A stretch of 64,000 nucleotides of DNA from Pseudomonas putida S13.1.2 (GCF_000498395.2 NZ_CP010979.1:930001-994000), one strand, 5' to 3'; positions 44,903-54,518 are shown, counted from the first letter of the stretch. Translations and numbers: made by a program. The notes: generated from the letters alone by a model not told the origin.

Positions 44903-45814
44903 TTACAAGGGATTGCGCAGGCCGCCAGCCAGGTGCTCTACAAGAAAGTCCACAAACACCCGCACCCGCGCCGGCATCGCCTGGCCACCGACGAACACCG
45001 CATGGATCGGCTCGCGGTCGTCAGGGTTGTACGCCTCCAGTAATGGCACCAGCCGCCCGCTGGCCAGGTCGTCCACCACCGTGAAGGTACCGATGCGTGC
45101 CACGCCGGCACCGATCCTGGCCAGTTGCGCCAAGGCTTCGCCGCTGCTGCATTCGATGTTTCCCGTCACCTTCAACGAGAACACCTGCCCGTCGCGGCGA
45201 AACGGCCAGTCGGGCGCGGCACGGCGGAAGTTGAAGCGCAGGCAGTTGTGCCGGGCCAGGTCCTCGGGCTCAAGCGGGGTGCCGCAGCGTTGCAGGTACT
45301 CGGGCGAGGCAACCACCACCTGGCCGGTTTCACCAATGGCGCGGGCGCTCAACGAACTGTCCGGCAGGTGCCCGAAACGCAATGCTACGTCGGCCTGGCC
45401 GCCGAGAATGTCGGCCACTTCGTCACTGAGGGTAAGGTCAACCAGCACTTGCGGGTAACGTGCGCTGAAGGCCGCCAGCAGGGGTACCACGGTCAGCCGG
45501 GCATGGCCCAGCGCAGCGCTCACCCGCAAGCGCCCGCGCGGCACGCCCTGGTCGGTGATGGCTTCCTCCACTTCGAGCATGTCGGCCAGCACCCGCCGTG
45601 CACCGCGCAGGTACGCCTCACCCTCGGGGGTGAGGGTGATCGCCCGGGTGGTGCGCAGCAGCAAGCGGGTGCCCAGGCGCTGTTCGGTACGGGCGATGAT
45701 GCGGCTGACCGCAGAAGGCGTCAGGTTCAGTGCCCGCGCGGCGGCCGACAGGCTACCTTCTTGCGCCACCCGGGCAAATATCTCCATCTCGCCGGATCTT
45801 CCACTGAAGTCCAT
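44903..45814 (-). CDS. LysR-family regulator
   Basis: A 303-residue regulator of the CrgA-like subgroup. The HTH covers about residues 5-62 (FARVAQEGSLSAAARALNLT). ATG 45814 has GAGG 5 bases upstream and gives the normal N terminus. It is divergent, about 95 bp from an MFS efflux gene, and probably controls that gene and itself. Confidence 0.9.
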   Translation of the reverse strand: MDFSGRSGEMEIFARVAQEGSLSAAARALNLTPSAVSRIIARTEQRLGTRLLLRTTRAITLTPEGEAYLRGARRVLADMLEVEEAITDQGVPRGRLRVSAALGHARLTVVPLLAAFSARYPQVLVDLTLSDEVADILGGQADVALRFGHLPDSSLSARAIGETGQVVVASPEYLQRCGTPLEPEDLARHNCLRFNFRRAAPDWPFRRDGQVFSLKVTGNIECSSGEALAQLARIGAGVARIGTFTVVDDLASGRLVPLLEAYNPDDREPIHAVFVGGQAMPARVRVFVDFLVEHLAGGLRNPL

Positions 45815-45908
45815 TTGTGCCTCGTACGCAAAGGTGGTTAGCAAAAAAGCAGTCTAGTGCGATTTTGAAATGGATCGTAGCATTTGCGGCATAGATAAGG
45901 AGCTTGCC

Positions 45909-47084
45909 ATGCGTATCAATCCACCTCTTGTCGCACTCGCCATCGGGGCCTTTGGCATCGGTGTCACCGAGTTCGCCCCCATGGGCATGTTGCCCAGCAT
46001 CGCCACTGACCTTGGCGTTTCCATCCCTGCCGCGGGGCTGCTGGTCAGCGCCTATGCCCTTGGCGTGCTGATCGGCGCACCGCTGATGACCCTGGCCACG
46101 GTGAAGATTCCGCGGCGTTATTTGCTGATCGGGCTGATGGCCATTTTCACGCTGGGTAACCTGATGTCGGCCCTCGCCAGCGATTACACCAGCCTGCTGG
46201 TGGCCCGTGTGGTCACCTCGCTCAACCACGGTGCCTTCTTTGGCATCGGCTCGATTGTCGCGGCCAGCGTGGTACCGCCCGAGAAGCGCGCCGGGGCGGT
46301 GGCGGCAATGTTCATGGGCTTGACCCTGGCCACCATCGGCGGCGTGCCGCTGGCGACCTGGTTTGGTGAAATGCTGGGTTGGCGCACGGCATTCTGGGGT
46401 ATTGCCGGGCTTGGCCTGGTGGCGATGACCACGCTCTGGTACGCGCTGCCCAATGTGCCGTCGCCCAAAGGCGACGGGGCTATGGCCGAAATCCGGGTGC
46501 TGGGCCGCGGCCCGGTACTGGCGGCGTTGCTGCTGACAGTGGTGGGTTCCAGTGCAATGTTCACGGTGTTCACCTACATTGCGCCGATCCTGCAGAGCGA
46601 GGCGGCAGCGTCCACCACGTTCGTGACAGCCATGCTGGTGTTGTTCGGTGTGGGCCTGACCTTGGGCAACGTGTGGGGCGGCAAGGCGGCAGACCGCTCG
46701 ATCGACCGCACGCTGATCCTGTCGTTGGCGTTGTTGATTGCTGTGCTGCTGGTGTTCCCGCTGGTGCTGGACTGGCCGCTGCCGACGGCATTGGCGATCC
46801 TGCTTTGGGGCGCGGCCAGTTTTGCACTGGTCCCGCCACTGCAGATGCGGGTGATGGAGGCAGCCAAGGATGCGCCGAACCTGGCTTCGGCGGTGAACAT
46901 TGGTGCGTTTAACCTGGGCAATGCGATTGGCGCGGCGCTGGGTGGCGCAGTGATCAACGCAGGTTTGGGCTACCCGGCGATTTCCCTGGCGGGCGCAGCG
47001 ATGGCGGCGCTGGGCTTGGTGATGGTGTTGCTGTTTGCCTGGCGTGGGCGGGTGGTGGCAGCGGCGGGGCAGGTTGTGGTGTAA
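45909..47084 (+). CDS. MFS transporter, DHA1 family (arabinose-efflux-like)
   Basis: A 391-residue, 12-helix exporter. The N-terminal GAFGIGVTEFAPMGMLP motif and the AYALGVLIGAPL stretch are those of YdhP/AraJ-like DHA1 pumps. ATG 45909 follows AAGGAG. It is divergent from a LysR gene; the exported compound is unknown. Confidence 0.88.
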   Translation: MRINPPLVALAIGAFGIGVTEFAPMGMLPSIATDLGVSIPAAGLLVSAYALGVLIGAPLMTLATVKIPRRYLLIGLMAIFTLGNLMSALASDYTSLLVARVVTSLNHGAFFGIGSIVAASVVPPEKRAGAVAAMFMGLTLATIGGVPLATWFGEMLGWRTAFWGIAGLGLVAMTTLWYALPNVPSPKGDGAMAEIRVLGRGPVLAALLLTVVGSSAMFTVFTYIAPILQSEAAASTTFVTAMLVLFGVGLTLGNVWGGKAADRSIDRTLILSLALLIAVLLVFPLVLDWPLPTALAILLWGAASFALVPPLQMRVMEAAKDAPNLASAVNIGAFNLGNAIGAALGGAVINAGLGYPAISLAGAAMAALGLVMVLLFAWRGRVVAAAGQVVV

Positions 47085-47099
47085 CAAGCTGAGATCGCC

Positions 47100-47203
47100 G
47101 GGGGCGCTGTGCGCCCCTTTCGCGGCACAAGGCCGCTCCTACAGGGAAAATGCGATCCCTTGTAGGAGCGGCCTTGTGTCGCGATGGGCTGCAAAGCAGC
47201 CCC
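47100..47203. repeat. Composite REP element (type B)
   Basis: The same four-part structure as the element at 20376: GGGGCGCtgtGCGCCCC, a TCGCGGCACAAGGCCGCTCC unit, its inverted copy, and a GGGCTGCaaaGCAGCCC end hairpin. It lies between convergent genes. Confidence 0.82.
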
Positions 47204-47248
47204 AGGATCCTACAGGTATCATCGAATTCGCGAGCGACACTGCTCGAC

Positions 47249-49732
47249 TCAGAACTTGCCGCGCAAGGTCAGCATGTAGTTGCGTGGCGCGCCGTACCAA
47301 TTGCCGGTGTCGCTGGCATCCACGGTCTGGTAGTACGTCTTGTCGAACAGGTTGTTGCCATTGAGCGTGGCCGTCCAGTGCTCATCGATGCGGTACTCGA
47401 CCAAGCCGTTCCACACCGCATAACCGGCCTGGCGGAACGCATACGGGTCTTGCTGGCTGAGCCCACCGTCGGGCAGGCGGCGCTGGATGAAGCCACTCTT
47501 GTAGCTGTCGCTCTGGATGGTGGCACCCAGGCCGACCTTCCAGCGCTCGAACTCGCCGGGCAGCTGGTAGGTGGTAAAGAACTTGAACAGGTGCTTGGGT
47601 GTTTGTGTGCTCATCGGCGTGCCGTTGTTGGCGGCATTGCCGGCAACACGTTGCCTGTTGATGTTGAAGGTGTAGCCGGCCATGGCCTGCCAGCCTGGTG
47701 CCAGCTCGCCGGAGATTTCGCTATCGATACCCTTGCTGATCACTTCACCAGAGGCGCTGTAGAAGCCTTGGCCAATGCTCACCGCTTCGTTCAGGCGCTT
47801 GGTGTAGTAAAGCGCGCTGGACAGGTTGAGGCGGCCATCGAGCAGCTCCCCCTTGGTACCGAACTCGTAGGTTTCGCCCTCGATCGGGTCCAGCGGCTGG
47901 CTGCTGGAGGATTTGAAGGCGGTTTGTGGCTGGAAGATCTCGGCATAACTGGTGTACAGCGACCACTGCCGGTTCAGGTCGAGCACCAGCGCGCCAAACG
48001 GGGTGATGACGCCGCGGTTGCTTTCCTTGACCCGGGTGCCTTCATTGTTCAAGGTCGGCACCACGGTGCGGGTGTTGTCACGGTAGTCGGAGTAGCGTGC
48101 GCCCAAGGTCAGGTGCAGTGGCTCGGCCAGCTGCGCCTTGAAGGTGGCATACGCACCGGATTTGCGCTGGTTCCAGTCGGGGTTGTAGTAGTAGCTGGGG
48201 GGTGTGCGCGGCTTGGGCATGCCACCGGCGTCACCCGTGGTGATATCGAAGGGCACGTTGATGTCGCTCACTTGCGACAGATCGCTGTCGTCGGAGTAGC
48301 TGCGCATCACTTCTTCATAGTCGGCGCCGACCAGCAGTTCGTGGGTCAGGCCAAAGGCGTCGAAGGTGCCGGACAGGTTGGCATCGAACAGGTCCTGCTC
48401 GTTGTTGTAACCGCGGATGAAACGCTTGAAAGTGGTCTGGTTGGTGTTCGGGTCGACGGCGGCGCTCACTTCGCCAATGTCCTGGGTTGAGTCGAACTTG
48501 CTTTTGGTGTAGCTGGCCTTGAGCTTCCAGTTGTCGTCCAGCGCGTGCTCGACCTTGGCGAAGTACTCGGTGCGCTTGTAGTTGTTGGCTGACCAGTCGG
48601 CGGCCAGCGAGCGGCTGCGTGAGGTGCCGATCTCGGTGCCGTCCTTGTAGCGCACCAGGCCGCGGTCCCAGTATCCATCCATGTCCCGCCATTCATAGGT
48701 GCCGCCGATGCTCACCAGGGTGGCCGGGCTCAGGTCTGCCTCCAGGGTACCGAAAATCACGTGCTTCTCGCTGTCGGCATTGTCGTAGAAGTATTTCTTG
48801 TCCTCGAACGACATCGCCACGCGGCCGCGAAGTGCACCGTCGAACCCAAGCGGGCCGGTCAGGTCGACTTCGGAGCGGTAATTGTCCCAGCTGCCCGCCG
48901 ACTGGCTGATGCTCAGCTGGTTGAACGGCAGGGCGCGTTTGCGCACCAGGTTGATGCTGCCGCCCGGGTCGCCAGTGCCGCCGAACAACCCGTCGGAGCC
49001 ACGCAAGACTTCGACGTGGTCGTACGCGGTCATGTCGGGCAGGGTGTCGAAGGCTTCGTTGCGCAGCATCGGTGCGCCGCCGTCGGTCTGGATACTGCGG
49101 ATGACGAAGCCACGCGAGTAGATCTGGTTTTTCGTGTCGTTACCGCCGACCACGGTGATGCCGGTGGTCTGGTCCAGCACCTGGGTCAGGCTGGTGAGGT
49201 GCTGGTCATCCATGCGCTGGCGGGTCATAACGCTCACCGACTGCGGGGTTTCGCGCAGGCTGCGAGGTGTCTTGCCGCCGGTGGTGATCGCACCTGTGGT
49301 GTAGGAACCGGTGTTCTCGGTCTGCTCGCCGAGGTTGGCAGTGCCGGTCACGTTGGTCGGGTCCAGTGCCACAGCACCCAATGGCAGCGGTTCGCTGGCG
49401 GGGATCAGGCGGTAACCGCCGTCCTGCGGCATGGCTTGCAGGCCGCTGCCGACCAGTAGCTGGTGCAGGGCTTGCTGGCTGCTGAAGCTGCCCCGCAGCC
49501 CGGTGCTGTACTTGCCGGCCAGGTCACCGGGGGTGAAGGCAATGTTCAGGCCGGTGCTGCGGCTGAGGGTGGTCAAGGCTGAATCCAGCGAGCCGGCTGG
49601 GATGGCCAGGTCGTAGCGGGTGGTGCTGCTGGCGCTGTCGGCGGCATGGGCCAGGGGCAGCGTAGCCAGGCCAAGGCTGGTGCAAAGCAGGGCTTGGCGA
49701 ATGGCGAGGCGCAAGGGGGCGGGTCGGGTCAC
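47249..49732 (-). CDS. TonB-dependent siderophore receptor with N-terminal signalling domain
   Basis: An 827-residue receptor. After the signal peptide (ending AHAADS) comes an STN domain (about 35-115, YDLAIPAGSLDSALTTLSRS). Then follow a TonB-box region, a plug (LRETPQSVSVMTRQRMDDQ, VEVLRGSDGLFGGTGDPGG) and a barrel ending in F. The STN domain signals ligand binding to the FecR protein encoded upstream. The GTG at 49732 gives a good signal peptide; the in-frame ATG at 49789 adds a polar extension. The ligand is likely a ferric siderophore. Confidence 0.9.
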   Translation of the reverse strand: MTRPAPLRLAIRQALLCTSLGLATLPLAHAADSASSTTRYDLAIPAGSLDSALTTLSRSTGLNIAFTPGDLAGKYSTGLRGSFSSQQALHQLLVGSGLQAMPQDGGYRLIPASEPLPLGAVALDPTNVTGTANLGEQTENTGSYTTGAITTGGKTPRSLRETPQSVSVMTRQRMDDQHLTSLTQVLDQTTGITVVGGNDTKNQIYSRGFVIRSIQTDGGAPMLRNEAFDTLPDMTAYDHVEVLRGSDGLFGGTGDPGGSINLVRKRALPFNQLSISQSAGSWDNYRSEVDLTGPLGFDGALRGRVAMSFEDKKYFYDNADSEKHVIFGTLEADLSPATLVSIGGTYEWRDMDGYWDRGLVRYKDGTEIGTSRSRSLAADWSANNYKRTEYFAKVEHALDDNWKLKASYTKSKFDSTQDIGEVSAAVDPNTNQTTFKRFIRGYNNEQDLFDANLSGTFDAFGLTHELLVGADYEEVMRSYSDDSDLSQVSDINVPFDITTGDAGGMPKPRTPPSYYYNPDWNQRKSGAYATFKAQLAEPLHLTLGARYSDYRDNTRTVVPTLNNEGTRVKESNRGVITPFGALVLDLNRQWSLYTSYAEIFQPQTAFKSSSSQPLDPIEGETYEFGTKGELLDGRLNLSSALYYTKRLNEAVSIGQGFYSASGEVISKGIDSEISGELAPGWQAMAGYTFNINRQRVAGNAANNGTPMSTQTPKHLFKFFTTYQLPGEFERWKVGLGATIQSDSYKSGFIQRRLPDGGLSQQDPYAFRQAGYAVWNGLVEYRIDEHWTATLNGNNLFDKTYYQTVDASDTGNWYGAPRNYMLTLRGKF

Positions 49733-49828
49733 GTGGGGTTCTCGTTGGCAATTTGAGTGTTCTGCTGTGTATGCCGGGCGAGATTGCAAACCCCTTCACC
49801 CGGCGAGCACTTTTTTTGCCAGGTTGTT

Positions 49829-50797
49829 TCAGGCGCTCAGGCGTACCCAGTAACGCGTCAGCGCCTGTACACGCAAGCCATGGGCCTGGGCGATGAAGGC
49901 CAGGGTGGCGTCGGTGTCGGTGAGGTTGAAGTTGCCGCTGATGGTGCGCTGTGCAACCTGTGGGTCACAGCCCAGATAGCCGTTGCGATAACGGCCGAGC
50001 TCGTCGAGCAGTTCAGCCAGCGGCATCGCCCGTGCGGTCAGCAGGCCGTCGCGCCAGGCGGCGGCGTCTTCGGCGTTGCCGGGCAGGCGCAGCACGTTTT
50101 CGCGGGTTACCTGCCAGGTTTCTCCGGGTTGGGCAACGGCACCGGTACCCGAGCGTGGCTGTATGTTCACGGTGCCTTCGGCAACGCCCAGGCGGCAGGC
50201 GTCGGCGTACTGACGTATGTTGCAGCGGCTGCCGTGGGCGGTGAACGTGGCCAAGGTGGTGGTGACCTGCAATGGGCGCTGTTGCAGGCTGGCGCTGTCG
50301 GCACCACTGACCAGGTACAGCTCGCCGCGCAGCAGGTCGATGCGCCGTTGCCGGGCATCGAAATACACACGCACGGCGCTGTCGGTATTTAGCTCCAACT
50401 GGCTGCCATCGGCCAGGGTCCAGCGCTGATGTTCGCCGACACGGGTGCTGTAGTCGGCCATCAGCCGCTGCCAAGGCGCGGTTTCGCGAGTCCCCCAAGC
50501 GGTGCTGCCGACTGCCGCGAACAGTGCCAGCAGTTTCAGCACCTGGCGCCGTTGCAGGCGCGCTTCAGGCAGTTTATCCAGCGCCTGGCGCGCCAGCCCG
50601 CTCGGCACACCGGCAAAGTGCCCGCTCAGGCTCTGCATGCGCGCCCAGGCCAGGCGGTGGGTTTCGTCATCCGCCAGCCAGGCCTGGAAGGCCGCCCGGG
50701 TGGCAGGGTCGGGGCGGTTGTAGGTGAGACGGATCGACCATTCTATGGCCTGGTCCACCGTTGCGCTGGGTAGTGCCGGCAGTGTGCTGGCGCTCAT
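49829..50797 (-). CDS. FecR-type anti-sigma/sigma regulator
   Basis: A 322-residue inner-membrane regulator. The N-terminal cytosolic DUF4880 region (about 10-60, AFQAWLADDETHRLAWARM) is followed by one hydrophobic segment near residue 90 (VLKLLALFAAVGSTAWG). A periplasmic FecR domain comes next (WTLADGSQLELNTDSAVRV). It relays the receptor signal to the sigma factor, whose stop overlaps its start by 4 bases. Confidence 0.92.
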   Translation of the reverse strand: MSASTLPALPSATVDQAIEWSIRLTYNRPDPATRAAFQAWLADDETHRLAWARMQSLSGHFAGVPSGLARQALDKLPEARLQRRQVLKLLALFAAVGSTAWGTRETAPWQRLMADYSTRVGEHQRWTLADGSQLELNTDSAVRVYFDARQRRIDLLRGELYLVSGADSASLQQRPLQVTTTLATFTAHGSRCNIRQYADACRLGVAEGTVNIQPRSGTGAVAQPGETWQVTRENVLRLPGNAEDAAAWRDGLLTARAMPLAELLDELGRYRNGYLGCDPQVAQRTISGNFNLTDTDATLAFIAQAHGLRVQALTRYWVRLSA

Positions 50798-51300
50798 GGC
50801 ATGGTCTCGAAGACCAGCTGATAGCAGTGGCGCAAGGCTTTGCTGAGGTCGCGCTCAACGGTGGACAGCGACACCCCCAGCTGCTCGGCAATGCGCGGGC
50901 AGGGCATGCCATCCAGTTGTGCCAGCAGGAAGATGGTACGCGTGCGGGCGGGCAGCGCGTCAAGTAGGCGGTCAATGGCCACCAGTGCCTCGATGGCCAG
51001 GGCACTGGTCTCCGGTGACGGCACTTCGGCCTCGGGCAATTGCGCCAGCGTCTCCAGCCAGGCCCGCTCGATGTCGCGATGGCGCCACAGGTCGATGACC
51101 AGCCCGCGGGCGATCGTGCGCAAATAGGCGCGTGGCTCCAACAGCGCCTTTGCCTGGCGCCTTTGCAGCACGCGGACAAAAGTGTCCTGGGCAAGGTCGG
51201 CAGCATCCGCTGCATTGTTCAGCCGATGGCGCAGCCAGCCTTGCAGCCAGCCGTGGTGCTCGACGTAAAGATGCTCGATGGGGTGTCTGCTGCCGGGCAT
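50794..51300 (-). CDS. ECF sigma factor, FecI-like
   Basis: A 168-residue iron-starvation sigma factor. Region 2 is about residues 10-75 (DLAQDTFVRVL, YLRTIARGLVIDLWRH) and region 4 about 110-165 (GVSLSTVERDLSKALRHCY). The ATG at 51300 is chosen because GGAAGAG lies 6 bases upstream, and because the longer frame starting at 51342 would put a Fur box over its start codon. It should direct transcription of the receptor gene in this operon. Confidence 0.9.
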   Translation of the reverse strand: MPGSRHPIEHLYVEHHGWLQGWLRHRLNNAADAADLAQDTFVRVLQRRQAKALLEPRAYLRTIARGLVIDLWRHRDIERAWLETLAQLPEAEVPSPETSALAIEALVAIDRLLDALPARTRTIFLLAQLDGMPCPRIAEQLGVSLSTVERDLSKALRHCYQLVFETMP

Positions 51301-51327
51301 GCCACTCTTCCGTGTTCGCGCACTAAT

Positions 51328-51349
51328 GGTAATGACTCGCATTATTACC
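51328..51349. promoter_or_regulatory. Fur box ahead of the sigma factor gene
   Basis: An imperfect palindrome with GGTAAT and ATTACC ends and the central pattern GACTCGCATTAT, close to the 19-bp Fur consensus. It lies 28 bases upstream of the sigma-factor start, so the system is likely to be repressed by Fe-Fur. Confidence 0.65.
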
Positions 51350-51381
51350 CAATGCCCGGCAGTGAAACCAGTGCTGTACGT

Positions 51382-52005
51382 TTACGGCGTACCGTTACGG
51401 CCGTGCAGGTGATAGGCCGGGCGCTCGCTCAGGCGCTCGTAATAATCACGCACCGCTGGCAGGTGCGGGTGTTCGAACGGCGTTTCGAACCAGCGGTTGA
51501 CCGACAGGCCGATAGGGATGTCGGCCAGGGTGAACTGGTTGCCGGCCACATACGCACCGGTGCTGGCAAGTTGGCGGTCGAGGATGTGCATGTAGCGTGA
51601 CCAGTCCGCGCAGCCGGCGGCAAGCGCTTGCGGGTCCTGATGGGCGGGCGAGTGCCGGACCAGTGACATGAACGCGTAGCTCCACGAGCGGTTCAGGTCC
51701 GAGGCCTGCCAGTCGATCCACTGATCGATCCTGGCCCGCGCCTGGGCATCGTCGGGGTAAAACGCGGTGGCACCATAGCGGTTGGCCAGGTAGCGGATGA
51801 TGCTGTTGGATTCCCACAAGGTGAAGTCGCCATCCTGGATCACCGGGATCATGGCGTTGGGGTTCAATGCCAGGAACTCTGGGCTGTCAGTGGCCTTGAA
51901 GCCAGAGCCCCAGTCTTCGCGCTCGAATGCGACCTCGAATTCGGCGCAGGCCCACAGGACTTTTCGTACATTGATGGAAGAAGCTCTGCCCAGTATCCGT
52001 AGCAT
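51382..52005 (-). CDS. Glutathione S-transferase family protein
   Basis: A 207-residue GST. The thioredoxin-fold N domain includes [13 protein letters not shown] and the cis-Pro/glutathione-binding [21 protein letters not shown]. The C domain has [16 protein letters not shown] sequence ([10 protein letters not shown]), the N-capping motif of the fold. The substrate is unknown; single gene. Confidence 0.9.
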   Translation of the reverse strand: MLRILGRASSINVRKVLWACAEFEVAFEREDWGSGFKATDSPEFLALNPNAMIPVIQDGDFTLWESNSIIRYLANRYGATAFYPDDAQARARIDQWIDWQASDLNRSWSYAFMSLVRHSPAHQDPQALAAGCADWSRYMHILDRQLASTGAYVAGNQFTLADIPIGLSVNRWFETPFEHPHLPAVRDYYERLSERPAYHLHGRNGTP

Positions 52006-52203
52006 GGTGTTCGTCCTGGTGTGGGGAGGTGAAGATCGTCCGACACTGCCAGGCGCCGGTCAAGGGGCTGATCGGTAGCAGAGAGCCCACGTCAGGGGAT
52101 CTTGTAGTCCATTTCCGAAAGTGACCCTTGCCACCCTCCGGGTCATTGTGATGGGCGAGGCTGCGTCCTAGTCTGGGCATGCTCGTAACCCCGAGGAATG
52201 GAC

Positions 52204-52503
52204 ATGGATAACGACACCCCCAAAAGCAACAAGCTCAATGTCGTGCGTGCAGCGAGCCGGTTTGGCCACGCCGACGCCGAACTGGTGCAGATGAAACCGC
52301 AGCTGCCAATGAGGACCGCACTGACGGAGGCCTCGAGCATCATGGGCTGCATCACTGAAATTACCCGCAAGGCCATCGACCGGCCAGGCGACCGCAAGGT
52401 GATGATGCAGGCCACGTTTTACCTGGCAGGCATGGCCAAGGCACTGATCGATGGCCAGCTGCTGCAGATGCGTCAGGCGCGCGAAGGCGAGCGCGAACCC
52501 TAG
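52204..52503 (+). CDS. DUF3077-like small protein
   Basis: A 99-residue protein of the small Pseudomonas DUF3077 type (PMRTALTEASSIMGCITEITR, then a helix ending in MAKALIDGQLLQ). GAGG at 52193-52196 is 7 bases from ATG 52204 but only 1 from the ATG at 52198, so 52204 is preferred. Function unknown. Confidence 0.65.
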   Translation: MDNDTPKSNKLNVVRAASRFGHADAELVQMKPQLPMRTALTEASSIMGCITEITRKAIDRPGDRKVMMQATFYLAGMAKALIDGQLLQMRQAREGEREP

Positions 52504-52582
52504 TCAAGCTTGCCTGGGGGGCCTGAACTTGGCACCCTTGGGCGGTTTGAATCGTCTGTATCACCACAGAAGGAAGTTTGCA

Positions 52583-53305
52583 TTGAGCTGGGACAAGGTG
52601 GGGAAACTCCTCGTAGCCGTGCTTGTTGGCCTGATGGTCCTTTTGGCCGCCTACGTGTTGCTCAGGGGCAACCCGCGTCTGGAGGCGTCACTGAGCTATG
52701 CCTACCTCACCTATCCCACCCAGTTCAGCGAGCGTATCAGCAAAGCCAGCGAGCAACTCAAGTATGAGCAGTTGCAGGGGCGCATCAACAGCATCGGCCA
52801 GGGCGAGCTAAGCCACGACCAGGTCGAGAGGCTGATCGAAATGGCCCAGGCACCCTATGCCCAGCTGTTCGCCAAGCCTTTCGAGGCCGGGCTGGTCGAT
52901 CACCGTACTGGCTTGCTCATCGAACTACGCAACAGTGGTGACGCGCCGGTACGCGAGGTAAAGATCCGCCTGCCAGCCAAGGGCCTGGTGCAGGTGCGTG
53001 ATGCTGCCGGCAACGACACCCTGCTGGAGACCGCCACCGCGCAGGTGGACATCCCGGCCATTGAGCCGGGTGGCACGTGCAAGGTCTGGGTCTATTTCGA
53101 TGCAGACTATTTGCAGATCCGCCAAGGCGGCGTCAGCATCAGCCACGCCGACGGAGTGGCCAATGTGCGGGTGTACCACGAGGTCATCGGTTTTCCAGCC
53201 ATGGTGGCCCGCTACAGCCGGGAGTTGATGGTGTTGCTGGGTGTACTGGCGGTCAGCGTGCTGGGCCTGGGTTATGCCTGCCTGGCACGGCGTAGACCGC
53301 GGTAA
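52583..53305 (+). CDS. Membrane protein with a periplasmic beta-rich domain
   Basis: A 240-residue protein with one helix near the N terminus (LLVAVLVGLMVLLAAYVLL) and one near the C terminus (LMVLLGVLAVSVLGLGYACL). Between them is a beta-rich region (VREVKIRLPAKGLVQV, TCKVWVYFDADYLQI) that looks Ig-like. The start appears to be TTG 52583 with AAGGAAG 6 bases upstream; the frame continues to 52451 across the end of the preceding gene. No family recognised. Confidence 0.62.
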   Translation: MSWDKVGKLLVAVLVGLMVLLAAYVLLRGNPRLEASLSYAYLTYPTQFSERISKASEQLKYEQLQGRINSIGQGELSHDQVERLIEMAQAPYAQLFAKPFEAGLVDHRTGLLIELRNSGDAPVREVKIRLPAKGLVQVRDAAGNDTLLETATAQVDIPAIEPGGTCKVWVYFDADYLQIRQGGVSISHADGVANVRVYHEVIGFPAMVARYSRELMVLLGVLAVSVLGLGYACLARRRPR

Positions 53306-53345
53306 ACGCGTTACTCGAACATAAATACCTGATTGGGCGGGGCAC

Positions 53346-53432
53346 CTGTGGGAGCGGGCAAGCCCGCGAACACCGGCGCAGCCGGTGCCATGCAGCGCGT
53401 CGCACTCTTCGCGGGCGCGCCCGCTCCCACAG
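53346..53432. repeat. Inverted REP pair (type A)
   Basis: TGTGGGAGCGGG and CCCGCTCCCACAG units around CACCGGCGCAGCCGGTG, 40 bases after the stop of the preceding membrane protein. Confidence 0.88.
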
Positions 53433-53597
53433 GATAAAGCGGCGCTTGCCGAAGCCTTGTTCCACGGGCGACAGCGCAGCATAACGGGCTGGTATGCGTG
53501 TTCTGCGATCAAGGGTCATTTGCTTGAAACTCAACACTCCCCCGTTGACGACCCTCTATAGTGCTCGGCATTACAAGACCCATGTCGAGCCTGCCTG

Positions 53598-54518
53598 ATG
53601 ATCCCTTCCCTGGATTCCATTTTTTCTCGCCTGCGCCTGCGCCAGTTGCGCCTGCTGATCGAGCTGGATCGCTGTGGTTCGCTGCACAAGGCGGCCGAAG
53701 CCATGGCCATTTCCCAGCCTGGGGCTACCAAGGCGCTGCGCGAGGTGGAGGAGGTGCTGGGGGTACCGTTGTTCCAGCGCCTGCCCAGCGGGCTGGTAGC
53801 CAACGACGTGGGCCGTTGCGTGGTGCGCTATGCGCGGCTGATCCACAGCGACCTGGGGCATCTGCGCGAAGAGGTGTTAGGCATCGTCCAGGGCCAGGGC
53901 GGGCGCCTGGCAGTGGGCAGCATCATGGGGGCTATGCCGACACTGGTCAGCGCCCTGGGGCGCTTGCGCCGCAAGCAGCCGCAGTTGGCGGTGGAAATTG
54001 CCGAGAATACCAGCGCCAACCTGCTCGCCCAACTGGACGAGGGGCGCCTGGACCTCGCCATCTGCCGGCCCGGGCTGGGCCGTGACGCGGCGGACTATGC
54101 CTTTGTCGAGCTGGCCCAGGAGCCGTTGGTGGTGGTCGCGCACCCGCAGCATCCGCTTGCCGGGGCAGCGGCACTGGCGATCAGCGATTTGAGCCATTAC
54201 CGCTGGGTGGTCTACCCGGTGAACATGCCCATGCGCCAGGCGCTGGAGCGCGAGTTGAGCGAAGCAGGGGTGCAGGTGCCCCGCTATCCGCTGGAAACCT
54301 TTTCCACCTTCGCTACGTTCATGCTGCTGGAAGATGACCCGACGCTGGTGGCGGTCATTCCCAGTGCCGTGGCGGCCTTTGCCGAGCAGCGCGGGTTGCT
54401 GGTGTCGCTGGCGGTGCAGCTACGGGCGTTGAGCGAGCCCTTCGGCATCGTGCACCGTGTGGCGGCGCCGCTATCGCCAGCGGCGCGGTTGCTGGTAGAA
54501 GAATTGACGGCCAATTGA
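53598..54518 (+). CDS. LysR-family regulator (GbpR-like)
   Basis: A 306-residue regulator. The HTH lies at about residues 12-70 (LRQLRLLIELDRCGSLHKAA, ISQPGATKALREVEE), a variant found in the GbpR/PcaQ-type LysR subgroup. The next gene on the same strand is an SDR 170 bp away; no divergent partner exists, so the target is not obvious. Confidence 0.9.
   Translation: MIPSLDSIFSRLRLRQLRLLIELDRCGSLHKAAEAMAISQPGATKALREVEEVLGVPLFQRLPSGLVANDVGRCVVRYARLIHSDLGHLREEVLGIVQGQGGRLAVGSIMGAMPTLVSALGRLRRKQPQLAVEIAENTSANLLAQLDEGRLDLAICRPGLGRDAADYAFVELAQEPLVVVAHPQHPLAGAAALAISDLSHYRWVVYPVNMPMRQALERELSEAGVQVPRYPLETFSTFATFMLLEDDPTLVAVIPSAVAAFAEQRGLLVSLAVQLRALSEPFGIVHRVAAPLSPAARLLVEELTAN

Noticed and set aside
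45753..47087. A 444-codon minus-strand frame opposite the DHA1 transporter
   Set aside because: Gln/His/Arg-rich antisense shadow; the transporter has clear helices and a good ribosome site.
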